DNA from: Ptychodera flava
Lineage: Eukaryota > Hemichordata > Enteropneusta > Ptychoderidae
Length of the DNA: 64,000 bases
NCBI RefSeq assembly: GCF_041260155.1
Contig: NC_091933.1
Span: forward strand, 31,179,933 to 31,243,932
Reading direction: 5' to 3'
The notes below the pieces were generated by a model. That model saw nothing but the letters and a program-made list of their open reading frames with translations. It was not told the origin of the DNA and did not search any database. Shown here in pieces: positions 38,501-47,346 of the stretch; within the stretch, counting starts at the first letter, position 1, and each line of letters begins with the position of its first letter. The position numbers were made by a program, and so were the translations under genes.

Positions 38501-41286
38501 GATGATCACCATATGTTACTTGCAATGTACTGGCTCAACAACACTACCGGTATGTGAAAGGTTGCAATATGACATAATCACTACATATACTGGGGCAAAT
38601 ATTTGGTTTTTACAAATTACACACAATTTCAGTACCAAGATATTTAACTTTTCCTTATCTGACTCTATTTGTGAAATGCCTGCCAGTCTTGCCTCATCAG
38701 TATGGGTGCAGTCTTTCCACTTAAGTATCAGGTTTGCTGTGCGTTACAGAGAAGATGACCGTAAACTCAACGCATTCTCAGTTCATGCTGTTTTGGTACA
38801 GTAAGTTGAATATTAATGGAGGTCAGGTGTGTGGAGGTCTTTCTCATCCATTTGTTATGGTCAAAACAGTGCTCTGAATAATTTGTGATCCAGAAAACTA
38901 ATAATTTATACTTGATGCATGGAAAATAGCAAAATTGAAGAGTTATGTACCATGTGTGTACCAACAGACTGTTGTTGGTAGTTTAGCCGTTGTATTTGCA
39001 TGATGTGATCTCCTGGCCAGGTAGAGAGATCAGAATCTTTTGTCCTCCTTTACTGCAAATTGATTATCACTTTATCAGCTTTGACAAAATAAACACCATG
39101 TTAACTTAAAATTTAAGTAGACACAAGCTCAGTGTATTATTGATTACAGGAAATGATGGTATCAATTGCTCAGCCCTGAAGATGAGTCCACCAGTTTTAT
39201 GACAATATTGTATCAATTTAGGAATATATTTGAATTCTGTTGAGTCAGCACTATTTTATTGAACCAAAGAAAAAACTCTAGATATAGTTTGTAGGTGAGG
39301 ATAAGTGCAAAATGTCCAACTTGACCAACACTGCCAATCCTATTAGTGCTATCAGGCTCCACCCACAAGAAAGTATTGATTTGACCAGTAATCACATTAG
39401 CACTTTTGTTACATGTAAATTTCCATATGTCCTACAGTCTGTACAAGAAACGATAGAAATTATCAGATAACTGGCAATATACAAAGCTGGTTATTTTTAG
39501 AAAGAGTGATCTACACGTTGATATTAGACACATTTTTGATATCATATAGAGAAGACTGACGTTTGGGATAATGTACTATTTGTAATAAAATTGTTCAATG
39601 GTTGATAAAGCTTGATCAAAAAACATCTCATTGAGATGACAAGATAATGGTAGTGCTGGATTGTGAAGTATTTTAATAGAAGGAGAATAGCTAAGGTATA
39701 CACCGGATAAAAAGATTCAAATGTGCATCCTAGTCACAAAATATGATGTCCTGATAGGCAACTGAGCAAATGCAGAGAACTTCAGATGAATTACATGATG
39801 TTGACATTAAAGTGTGCCACCAACTACCAATGGGGGATTCATTTACAGAAATAATTGGCAAGAAAGCTGCAATTCAGTATCTCAATGTTATTATCACAGA
39901 CTGACGTACTGTCAACCCATCTTTGATTACTGAGTTTCATGCTTCCTGGCGCAGTGGACTGAAATGTTTTCTCAGTAATTATAGTCTTTCTTTTCCTCAT
40001 TTTGTGAAAAAGGGAAACCGAATAACAGGACAATCATGGATCTTTCTTCTTCGGCAGTTACATTTACAGCAACCTGGATAGGCTCATGATTAAATTACAT
40101 AGACAATATCGGCACTGCTATATAATTCAAAGTGGGGTGCTGAATTCCTGACACACTCCATTCACACAATTGAATGTTTAAACTGAAAACAATTACCCTC
40201 AGTACTGGCTGAGGTATGCCCTATTGTCAAACACCGAAGTTCTTGTCCAAACTTGAATTTAGCTACTTGACTTGCAAAATACACACAGTGACATTTCCAA
40301 CTTGCAGATCACTTTTCCGGTCCTCATTTACCGTGTTCAAGGATCAAAAGAGGGAAAAAAATTGTGGTACAATAAAGCCAAATACAAATGTACACAGGTA
40401 GAGGAACTAAAGTTTGGCAACAGTATCCACTGAATGAATGAAATAATAATGGGTAACGCCTTTGTTGTCTGTCCCTAGAAATGCGGGTCAAACTGCGTAA
40501 GGAATCTCCTACACCTCCAGCGACGATTACTAAAACGTCTGACATTCTAACTATTAAACATTTCTGTCGAATAATCTTTGACTAAACGACTGGCTGTGAT
40601 TAAACAAAATAAACCTTATCTACGAAGCGTGGGACGTAAAACCTAACCCAATATTCCGACTTCCGGTTATGCCCTAACCGGCAGTAGGAAAGTCAGAATT
40701 ATGCGCCAAATACCAAATCGATCAAACAATTTAAGTTTAAACTTCTGTCTCGTTAATTCAACACTTCTTGATGGTGGGATCTGGATTGCACTCGTCCGAT
40801 CTCGCAAAAAGATTACACCGTACTTGTGAACTAATTAAAAATACAGAAACTTCGGTTTGCGAGAGGCTATCTGATGTGACGTTAAACAATACGTTAAAAT
40901 CGTTATCGGCATGATCTGGTGTATGGGCCAGCCATACGATACATCATTTTGTCTCGCCTTCTAAATAGAGCCGTATTGAACTCTCTTCATAACAGTACTT
41001 ATTCGGTGCAAACCAAACAGCCAAGTGCAAGTCGAAGGCAAAAACTATTGTAAAAGAAGTAGGGTTTTACCGTTTTTGCCAATTGAAGTTCATGTTTGGT
41101 ACTTTCATACAGTGATTCCAAGTCCTCATACTGTTGCTTCAGAGCTTGCTTTTCTTCCAATACCACCAACCCGTACTCGGCCGCTTGAATTTTCTCATGG
41201 CTTGCTTCTGACAGTTCGCGGTTCAGACGGTCGATTTCTACCTTAAGTTCTTCAATACTTTCCATGTTTGTATCTTGGTGTGTCAT
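12537..41286 (-). CDS. BICD: Bicaudal D dynein adaptor, three coding exons
   Basis: Joined exons 41286-41071, 15250-14909 and 14480-12537 encode 833 aa, close to human BICD2 (about 824 aa) and fly BicD (782 aa). All junctions are GT-AG and phase 0. BICD proteins are dimeric coiled-coil adaptors that join dynein-dynactin (N-terminal half) to cargo such as Rab6 vesicles and nuclear-pore RanBP2 (C-terminal domain). Visible features: the CC1-box AAEYG at residues 35-39, which binds dynein light intermediate chain; coiled coil through about 330; the family motif LYHHICTVNGETPNKVML near 514; a charged low-complexity linker at about 540-610; and the highly conserved cargo-binding coil at about 665-795 with STKREQITTLRTVLKANK and [20 protein letters not shown]. 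The start is the first ATG (MTHQD); a second ATG seven codons on (MESIE) is possible. It is divergent from ZCRB1. Confidence 0.95.
14481..14908 (-). other. BICD intron 2
   Basis: 428-bp GT-AG intron; no embedded feature seen. Confidence 0.85.
14909..15250 (-). CDS. BICD: BICD coding exon 2
   Basis: 114 codons between acceptor CCATCAG and donor CAG|GTGAGAG. It encodes the second part of coiled coil 1, including FRETRLLQDYSELEEENIQL, nearly identical to vertebrate BICD. Both boundaries are phase 0 and the sequence on either side aligns without a gap to the family, so no exon seems to be missing between exons 1 and 2. Confidence 0.94.
16431..16556 (+). CDS. Possible 41-aa ORF inside BICD intron 1
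   Basis: An ATG frame of 41 aa (starting MRWVQGYNERNYTYVSLN and ending VKITLGS) with notably coding-like codon choice: many third positions are C or G, in contrast to the AT-rich intron. It lies on the strand opposite BICD and follows a strong acceptor-like TGTTTTCTAG at 16391-16400; reading from that acceptor in another frame gives a short peptide and stop. It could be a remnant exon of a processed or decayed gene. No family was recognised. Confidence 0.2.
   Translation: MRWVQGYNERNYTYVSLNSKSTHIKMDEKVHMNGVKITLGS
17385..17516. repeat. (TA)n microsatellite with 5' duplication
   Basis: A segment containing GTATTTGCTGGAGTTCATTA plus TA repeats occurs nearly twice in tandem, then runs into an almost pure TA tract ending near 17510. 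Translations of Tyr-Ile repeats here are artefacts. Confidence 0.9.
18674..19001. repeat. Foldback palindrome without a loop
   Basis: Two arms of about 163 bp, both starting GGGACAAAGTCAGCCATTTT from the outside, meet at the centre ATGGTCATGACCAT (around 18838). The arms are roughly 90 percent identical by eye and there is essentially no spacer. No clear target duplication was found at the ends, so it could be a foldback-type MITE or a local inverted duplication. Confidence 0.85.
20081..20301 (+). mobile_element. piggyBac-like MITE, copy 1
   Basis: A 213-bp body (20085-20297) with ends CCCTTTGAGTGCC and GGCTCTCAAAGG. The flanking tetramers are TCAA and TTGA, each one transition from TTAA. 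The interior is A/T rich. A second copy of the same length in the opposite orientation lies 0.84 kb downstream. TTAA plus CCCTT ends point to the piggyBac group; no transposase is present. Confidence 0.6.
21139..21360 (-). mobile_element. piggyBac-like MITE, copy 2 (inverted)
   Basis: A 214-bp body (21143-21356) flanked by TTAA on the left and GTAA on the right. Its right end, read on the minus strand, GAGCGCCAAAGTCAATTTTT, matches the left end of the copy at 20085. Length and ends agree, so both belong to one non-autonomous family. Confidence 0.65.
21802..21880. mobile_element. Very short TTAA-flanked MITE
   Basis: TTAA, then CCCTTTCAGGCC, an interior of about 47 bp, GGCCTGAAAGGG and TTAA. 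The 71-bp body is little more than its terminal inverted repeats. The TTAA duplications are perfect. Confidence 0.8.
21877..22236. mobile_element. TTAA-flanked MITE abutting the previous one
   Basis: A body at 21881-22232 (352 bp) with ends GGTAGAACGTGCC and GGCACATACTACC, flanked by perfect TTAA at 21877-21880 and 22233-22236. The left TTAA is also the right TTAA of the 71-bp element, so one element landed in, or next to, the target duplication of the other. Non-autonomous; no transposase. Confidence 0.75.
22254..22475. repeat. Imperfect tandem duplication (about 125 bp)
   Basis: Two diverged copies share the order GGACTCTCC(C/T)TGTTAT, TGTCATCAT, GGATGTATTACTGAGAAAGC and TGTGTCA-AGTTC. Frames translated across it are artefacts of the duplication. 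Confidence 0.75.
22740..23120. promoter_or_regulatory. CpG-rich block in BICD intron 1
   Basis: This segment is much richer in CG dinucleotides than the surrounding intron (for example GCCGCGCGGG, CACGTGATCGAG, CGGCCCGGGTAATCGCCC). It also contains a 115-codon ATG frame on the BICD strand (23028-22681) whose last codons overlap a donor-like GAT|GTAAGAG near 22690. It may be an alternative promoter and first exon of BICD, or simply a GC-rich insertion. Confidence 0.3.
24000..25620. promoter_or_regulatory. Second CpG-richer block in BICD intron 1
   Basis: Patches with raised CG content (around 24050-24130, 24310-24400, 24590-24650, 24755-24800, 24970-25080 and 25240-25500) alternate with AT-rich sequence. 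No exon could be defined. A regulatory region or older gene remnant is possible; the evidence is compositional only. Confidence 0.2.
25661..26648 (+). repeat. Tandem-repeat mobile element, family A copy 2
   Basis: Same plan and sequence as the copy at 367-1349 and in the same orientation: AACAAG, GTCATCGTTGATGAC, AGTCCCCAC, then units of about 149 bp (CCTTGTACCA near 25901, 26051, 26199, 26349 and 26502), a GGAC/GCAC tract at about 26558-26600 and the terminal hairpin ending GTGGGGACT. The 5' unique part differs from copy 1 by only a few changes over about 180 bp. It lies inside BICD intron 1, on the opposite strand to the gene. Confidence 0.87.
27974..27999. repeat. Small perfect hairpin
   Basis: CAATGTACAAA, a 4-base loop GTAG, and TTTGTACATTG form an 11-bp perfect stem in the BICD intron. 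No neighbouring signal suggests a function. Confidence 0.6.
28132..28215 (-). mobile_element. LINE/SINE-type 3' tail (minus strand)
   Basis: Read on the minus strand, sequence ending GTCCGAAATAAAGTCTTAA runs into a (TAA)n tract (28133-28160). An AATAAAG followed by a trinucleotide tail is typical of CR1/L2-type non-LTR 3' ends. Nothing coding is attached, so it is a heavily 5'-truncated copy. Confidence 0.5.
32636..32715 (+). mobile_element. LINE-type 3' tail (plus strand)
   Basis: GGGCCGATGGCCTGAAATAA, then AGG and a (TAA/TGA)n tail at about 32708-32725, the same kind of terminus as at 28132 but on the other strand. Just upstream a 30-bp segment (AATGCCTACATTTTAATGTT) is duplicated in tandem. 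Length unknown; the left boundary could not be set. Confidence 0.45.
35830..35935. repeat. Short CA/GACTGGCACA minisatellite
   Basis: About four imperfect repeats of a 22-30 bp unit built from GACTGGCACA and CACACACATCACAGTA-like text. Confidence 0.55.
41071..41286 (-). CDS. BICD: BICD coding exon 1
   Basis: 72 codons beginning MTHQDTNMES and ending at Lys-Thr before the donor GTAAAACC. It holds the dynein light-intermediate-chain motif (AAEYG) and the start of coiled coil 1. The frame is open upstream of the ATG by nine more codons without another ATG, so the start is well placed. The next exon lies 25.8 kb away. Confidence 0.93.
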
Positions 41287-41755
41287 TTTGTTACGTTGGG
41301 GCTTTGTTGGCAAAACGGGGCGAATATTTTGGTGGTAAAAGGGAGCTATGCACGACCACTGCCAGCCATGTTAATATTTATGTAGATATGATGACGTCAT
41401 CTGTATACTACAACTGTAGAGGGCGAAATTTCAAAATGGTGGCGGCGTTCGTGATGTCGACGTCGACTTGAGTACGGTTTCGGTGTTTCGGAATTAACCA
41501 TCCGCATGGACTTTGGTTCGTTGACCCTGTCTTCAGGACGTAATTGCACCACCACGGAAGCATTATATTCTTTTCCGAAAGTTTAAAAAATTCTTGTTGT
41601 GCAAATATCAAACGTCCTTATTTTGTTCAATGGCTTCTCTGTACAGTACATACGACAGGATGTAACGTTACGGTGCATCCCACACGCATAGCATTTCACT
41701 ACAAGTTTTCTCAAGGTTGATTAGGAAGTTAAAACTACTTTACACGGAATATACA
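41287..41755. promoter_or_regulatory. Bidirectional BICD/ZCRB1 promoter
   Basis: The start codons of BICD (minus) and ZCRB1 (plus) are 469 bp apart with no other gene between. The interval is richer in CG than the surroundings. It holds a perfect palindromic CRE, TGACGTCA (41392-41399), and a YY1-like AAAATGGTGGCGGCG (41433-41447), both common in TATA-less housekeeping promoters. The transcription start sites are not visible from sequence. Confidence 0.65.
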
Positions 41756-41839
41756 ATGAGTGGTGGTCTAGCGCCGAGTAAAAGTACCATATATGTTTCA
41801 AATCTCCCGTTCTCCCTCACAAACAACGACCTCCACAAG
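41756..41839 (+). CDS. ZCRB1: ZCRB1 exon 1
   Basis: 28 codons from the ATG to Asn-Asp-Leu-His-Lys, with donor GTGAGTG and phase 0. Contains RNP2. Confidence 0.94.
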
Positions 41840-44800
41840 GTGAGTGTGCAACCTGTGTGCCCAAACTGAGCGAAGTAAATAGGAAGGAAGGAATCGTGTA
41901 GAATGGTATTTTCATGATTTTCAGCCATTGACATATATGTTAAAGATGTGACACTTTTGTTCCCCATAACATAATGAAGTCAAAGAGTACGACAGGGCCC
42001 GGACATTACCAGAATAGCAGTGTTGCTTCTGCTGTAATAGATAATCGACAGAGCCATTATATTGGGGCAACATAACAACTTCAGATTGTCTATTGTCAAT
42101 GTTGTCCTCCATCTCTCAGCAACATGGCTAATGCTTCATCAAATGTAGTCATAGATGCTTGGAAGGATGGTTAAATTGTTTGGTAGAGAATTTCAATCTG
42201 ACTGATACAGGGCATGTTTTGCATGCAACCGAACATTATTGTTTATCTTGATATTTTAAAACTCTGATTATTAAAATAATGTCACTGTTGACAAAAATTC
42301 TGATTTTGTTTTCATTGTCTGAATTTATCCCCTGCATGTTTTATTGACACGTATGATTGATTAGTCTCTGAAAAATTTTGCGGACATTGAAATTTACAAA
42401 TTATCTGATATCTTTACATATTTTCCAGATATTTGCAAAGTATGGAACAGTTGTCAAGTAAGTGTGTGATTTGTTATTGAAATTGACAAATTTATTTGCT
42501 ATTGTATGATAAAAAAGACCATTGTCATTGTTGGTGTATGAATTCTTCTTGCAAATGTATGTGTGTAATGGTACTCTTAGGATCAAATTATTGTCAGATT
42601 GTATGTAGTTTATGGAGTCTGTATGGGAACTGGTTGATTGGACCCCCTGCCAATTGGATCCCCTGATTTCACACTTTGTATTTTTATGGTTGACATTCTT
42701 GCAGTTATTCAATATAAAATTCATGTAAGTGCATCATGGAAAGTTTCTTTTTCAGACGATTCCAAACAAAATTTTGTAATTAACACGTTGAATTTTATTC
42801 GTATATTGCCAGTACAACACTGATGACACAAACACCATGCACCAGCAGTACATGAAATAGAAAGTTGCTGTGCCTGAGTACTGTGATGCCCAGTGCAATT
42901 ATAGATTTAATAGCAAATTTCTTTGTAAAGTCTCTATTTGAGGGCAATAAAAGTTGGGAAATCCCTACCCGTTATGTTTTGGGCATCATAATTCAACCTT
43001 TTAGTGCAAGACACATCGCTACTCGAGAATCACAACATTGAAAAAATGCATGACACGATATTGGCCTGCTGAAGAAAAATTACAAGTTGCTTTTTGAAAT
43101 ATACGTAAGCCTCTACACATCACAAATTAAATAAACTAGATACAAACTACAGATTTTTCGATGAGTGAAACGGGTTATAGCAAATCACATCACGACTACT
43201 TACAATGATTACAGGGTCCAATTGATCAGGGTCCAATAGGTTAGGGGTCCAATTAACTAGAAAACGTCTGTATCGTTGTATAAAGGTAGATGTAACAATC
43301 CATACAATGTTGGCATAATGTACTGTGTCTGCGAATTTGTTTTCAGGGACATCTTGCAGTGAATATCTATCATTCAGTTCTTGGATTAGAACTTTATGAT
43401 AGCCTGTAGTGTCAGCAGCAAGTTGCCTGGTAGAAATCAGTATCTAATCTTGACCTTTCACAGAGTAAAGATATTACAAGTGACTGTGATTTTATTCACC
43501 ACCAAATCTTCAAGAATGATTACTAAATTGTTTTGTTATGTGTAGGGTGACAATAATGAAAGACAAGGAAACCCGGAGAAGTAAAGGAGTTGCTTTTGTC
43601 TTGTACTTGAAGAGAGAAGAGGCTTACAAGGCAATCAAAGCTTTAAACAATAAAGAGGTAGGATAATATTTCCAATTACAAAAGGAAGTTAAAGTTTTAC
43701 AATACTCTTCTGGTCTGCCACGTTTTTTGTGGACTTATTTTATAGCCTTTGGGTTTTAAACAATTTTTGAATGGTTTTGTGGTGAAGAATTCATCAGTCT
43801 CAACGTGCAATACCAATAATTGCTGCCATTTGATAATAGCATATGAAACATCACCAATGAAGTATGACAAAGTACCTCATGCTACATATCAATGATTTCC
43901 CGTCCCTCTCTGTGAAGAAATGCCTGAGATAACATCCTGGCTGATTTGACTGAATATTGTGATATCTAATATTTTTTCATTATTGTAGTTGTTTGGAAGA
44001 AGACTAACATGTAAGATAGCGACAGACAATGGAAGAGCATCAGATTTTATCCGAAGGAGGGATTACCCGGACAAGTCTCGGTGTTATGAGTGTGGGGTGA
44101 GTTTCCTACAACTTTATATTGCAATACACCTTTACCAACACAGTGGATTGACAATTTTAATTTCTTTATCACTTTCACTATGGAATTTCTAGAAAAGAAG
44201 TACAGTAGACAACAAATTTTGCCCAGAGACTAAATCACTTTCTTTTCCACCATACTTTCTCTTTCAACAAAACACGAAAACCATGATTCATATTTCTGCA
44301 TTAGTACACGGAAACACCAGCAAAATATGAAATACATTCATGGGGAAAAGCATACAATGGTGATAGTCTATTATGGAGGAACCAACAGGGATGTGGAAAT
44401 GCTAATTCAACACCCACATACTGATAAATCCGGTATAATCTGATTTATGGATCCTCTACCATTGAATTTGATGTCCATTAACTTTTATGTTGGTCAGTAT
44501 AATTTGGAAAGAGGGTGCTGTAGGGAGAAATGGCAGAATTTGGAATACTTCATTTCTCTCAGTGTTTGTAAATCGTAACCAGAAGTAAGTAGTACCTGTC
44601 CAAGGTCTTACCAGTAAAGTTAGCGCAATATATCAAGCAATTACGTAATGCTGAAAGGGCTTTCTGGAGGATTGAAGATTTCTCACAGTGTTTGTTCCTC
44701 ATATTTTGCGGTACAGGAGGTTGGTCACCTTAGTTACAAATGCCCAAAAAATGCACTCGGGGAGAGGGAGCAACCAAAGAAGAAAAAGAAAAAAGACAAG

Positions 44801-46232
44801 AGAAACCAAGATGAGTCGTACAGGTTTGTTTTTGATTTATTTCTCATTGATTACGATTAAAGACTTTTTGATATGTTTCGAACAGAAGAGATAGTAAACT
44901 TAATATAGTATCAAAGAAGTGACGCTCTGGAGTGTTTAATCAGTGACCTTCAACTTTTTAAGCTTGGAGTGCCAGATTTTCGGTAGAATATTAAATTGTC
45001 CATGCTCAGTTTTCAGATTGGATAATCATACTCAACATCTTTAATTATGTCACGATAAAATGTTTTCATGGATATGTATACTTTTAACATTTAAAATACA
45101 CACCTTTATTGTGAACTCTCCATTCCTACTGCAGATTACATTGTGTATGTTGGATCGATCGACCAATACAATGTCATGTATAGTCCATGAAAGTCTGTTT
45201 GAAATGTTAGCATACATGGACTCAAGGTCAAGCACAAAGTGTTCAACCCTTCCACAGATACTCATAAGTTCTATGAGAGTTCTGTGTGTCAACAAGAGCA
45301 TGCTGTCCTACAGTTTCAGCATTCCATACCATCATGTGATTGTTGTTCACACTGTACAATGTTGATCAATTTACAGTAAATATCTTCGCAATTTTCAATC
45401 ACCATTTGTTAGGTATACACTACAAAATGTAGTGACGTTACTGCAGAGATATAGATCAATTGCCTAAGACCATGAAAGAGCTAGCGGTACATTGCTTATT
45501 TTGAATGTCATACTTTTTTCTGTTTTCCCCCGAAGCAATCAAATGGCCAGAGAGGAGGAAGAGGAGGAGGAGGAAGCAGAAGAGGAGGAGGAGTTCCAAG
45601 GAGAAGATCCTGCTTTAGAAAGCCTCAGCGCAGCTATTCAATATCAGGTATCAGAAGCTTTAAGAACAAATGATTACTTCAGACACTGGTAGGGTTTTGT
45701 ACTCTATAAAATTCAATTTACCCTGAAGAGCAGAATTGCAGATTCCACATGGAAAGAGCAAATCTCACAGAGCTTTCTTCACTACTTCTGTTATTGAAAT
45801 CCTGAAAACATGATAGTCTGTGATTTTCTTTAGTGATGAGCTAAGTGCATCATTTGGCTATCGTCACGGTGAGTTAACTTGTTCTAGATTCATACTCTGG
45901 GCTGGTTCTCGAAAGCCTAAATGTGCCTCCAGGCTTTCAGAATCCGACAAAGTAAATATGTTCCCACATAAGCTATAATGATGGACTGAGTTGATCATTT
46001 ACCATTGATTGCAAGTAATACAGATTTTGTCCAGAGTGTGATCAGAACTTACCACATGAAAAATATGTCTTTTCTGCAGAGAGAGAGAATGGAAGAAGAA
46101 GAGTACAGGTATCGTGTCGCTACGGGAAACTATGAAAGTGAAAACCCATCAACCAGCGAGGATGCCAAAAAGCTGAAAATTAAGAAGGATGCATATTTCA
46201 GTGATGAAGAAGCAATTAGCGATGACGATTGA
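41756..46232 (+). CDS. ZCRB1: ZCRB1, U11/U12 snRNP 31K protein, seven exons
   Basis: Joined exons 41756-41839, 42429-42457, 43546-43657, 43989-44096, 44717-44823, 45536-45647 and 46080-46232 encode 234 aa (human ZCRB1 is 217). ZCRB1 is a nuclear RNA-binding subunit of the U11/U12 di-snRNP, which recognises minor (U12-type) introns. The N-terminus [11 protein letters not shown] matches the vertebrate protein. One RRM follows (residues about 11-88) with RNP2 IYVSNL at 12-17 and RNP1 KGVAFVLY at 51-58. A CCHC zinc knuckle uses C107, C110, H115 and C120. A Lys-rich stretch, an acidic Glu-rich run (about 153-167), the motif EDPALESLS and the C-terminal [10 protein letters not shown] complete the protein. 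All introns are GT-AG of major type. It is divergent from BICD. Confidence 0.95.
42429..42457 (+). CDS. ZCRB1: ZCRB1 exon 2 (29-nt microexon)
   Basis: Acceptor TTTTCCAG and donor GTAAGTG bracket only 29 nt encoding IFAKYGTVV plus two bases of the Lys codon. It supplies the RRM helix 1 to strand 2 turn, so skipping it would shift the frame and destroy the RRM. Confidence 0.92.
42630..43260. mobile_element. TIR element in ZCRB1 intron 2
   Basis: The left end CTGGTTGATTGGACCCC and the inverse of the right end CTAGTTAATTGGACCCC match at 15 of 17 positions. Inside each end ATTGGAYCC is repeated two or three times. The 631-bp interior has no ORF. A target duplication was not identified. Confidence 0.5.
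43546..43657 (+). CDS. ZCRB1: ZCRB1 exon 3
   Basis: 112 nt after acceptor TTATGTGTAG, completing Lys38 and encoding [20 protein letters not shown] and RRM helix 2; donor GTAGGAT. Confidence 0.93.
43989..44096 (+). CDS. ZCRB1: ZCRB1 exon 4
   Basis: 36 codons after TTATTGTAG, from [20 protein letters not shown] to the first half of the zinc knuckle (CYECG); donor GTGAGTTT, phase 0. Confidence 0.94.
44717..44823 (+). CDS. ZCRB1: ZCRB1 exon 5
   Basis: 107 nt after GTACAG; encodes [18 protein letters not shown] and a Lys-rich stretch. The donor is the weaker ACAG|GTTTGT; reading through it gives a stop within about 12 codons. Confidence 0.9.
45536..45647 (+). CDS. ZCRB1: ZCRB1 exon 6
   Basis: 112 nt after TTTCCCCCGAAG; encodes the acidic run and [16 protein letters not shown]; donor GTATCAG. 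Confidence 0.9.
46080..46232 (+). CDS. ZCRB1: ZCRB1 exon 7 (terminal)
   Basis: 50 codons plus TGA after TTTTCTGCAG. It ends [16 protein letters not shown], matching the conserved C-terminal end of the family. Confidence 0.92.
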   Translation, partial: RERMEEEEYRYRVATGNYESENPSTSEDAKKLKIKKDAYFSDEEAISDDD

Positions 46233-46596
46233 ATGCACACGATATCACTGGCTTAATTCAGTCAGTTTGTTCGTCCTTGAAAAATAGTCACACATCCATT
46301 GCTTTTGGAACAGTCATGAACAGAACAAGGACGGGAATTTCAGATAAATATTTTTGTATGTCAGTGTGACAGAAGAACAAAAAGTTAACCATATTGTCTC
46401 TAGCTGCCCTAAAGTATGGGAAAGGCTTTGTATCTGGGTCAGTTTTCACTGGGTTTTTTTATGAATCATCGAACTGGATTTTAATACAACAAATCTGATG
46501 AACTCTGTAATTTTCTTGCCTTGATATATTCAGCAATGTAAAGTAACAATTAATTTCTCACGTTTTTTCTTCATTTATTTGAGAAAGTAAAGAACA

Positions 46597-46602
46597 ATTA
46601 AA
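46597..46602 (+). terminator. Possible ZCRB1 polyadenylation signal
   Basis: ATTAAA about 365 bp after the stop codon, in an A-rich context; no closer AATAAA was seen. Confidence 0.3.
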
Positions 46603-46823
46603 AAAAGAATAATTGTCATGAACAGCCACAGCTACAGTGTGCATTTCATGAATTCAATATTCCATAGCTGTATAATGGAAAATTTTCACTTGATGGCAAG
46701 TTTGCTACAGAATCCTTGATACTAGCTTCTGTCTTCCTTTCTGTTGATCTCCTCAGACAGTAAAGCACAGATGGTGCAGTATTGCATCGTACAATTATAC
46801 CAATAGTACACAAATCATCTTTC

Positions 46824-47186
46824 TTTTTAGCTCCGCTGTCAGCGACGCGGAGCTTATCAAATAGGTTGATTTTCCGTTGTTGTCCGTCATCCATCGTCGT
46901 CTGTCGTCCGTCAACATTTGCCTTCTCCTCTGAAACCGCAAGTCCGATTGCTTTGAAATTTTATATGCAGTTCACTCGGGGTAAACTCACTTAAGTTTGT
47001 TCAAATCATGGGGAAATTTGCATATTTCTATTTTTGGGGCATTTTTTGCTGTTTTTGGTAAAAAAATCTTCTCTGAAAGCGCTCGTCCGATTGCTTTGAA
47101 ATTTGATATGCAGTTTATTTAGGGTGACTTCAGTTAGATTTGTTCAAATCGTGGTGAAATTTGCATATTTGTATGCGGAAAATGTG
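46824..47186 (-). repeat. Truncated family B element, reverse orientation
   Basis: Read on the minus strand it ends in the family B hairpin (arms AGCTCCGC and GCGGAGCT at about 46830-46855), preceded by a degenerate GAC tract and then about two core units with TATATAAAATTTCAAAGCAA-like text. The 5' part is missing. This is the second family B copy in the window. Confidence 0.8.
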
Positions 47187-47346
47187 GAATAGATAGCATG
47201 CATGAATCTGAGCAAATCGTTTTGCTCATAAATTCATTATACTTTTAATTTTGAGCTGTTCCCTCAACACCAGCTGTTCCATCTTGTGTATGAGGTGAAG
47301 CCCTTTGGTGTCAGAACAGTGATCACATCTGGGTTAGTTACCCACT

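Larger units (their letters stand above)
15251..41070 (-). other. BICD intron 1 (25.8 kb)
   Basis: A very large phase-0 intron. Besides the elements listed separately, the stretches 15251-16430, 16557-17396, 17517-18673, 19002-20080, 20302-21138, 21361-21801, 26649-28131, 28216-32635, 32716-35829 and 35936-41070 show no gene or repeat I could support. Vertebrate BICD genes also have very long first introns (general knowledge), so regulatory content is plausible but not visible. Confidence 0.85.

Noticed and set aside
45648..46079. U12-type intron inside ZCRB1 (donor GTATC)
   Set aside because: The donor continues AG rather than CTT, and there is no clear U12 branch site; treated as a major-type intron.
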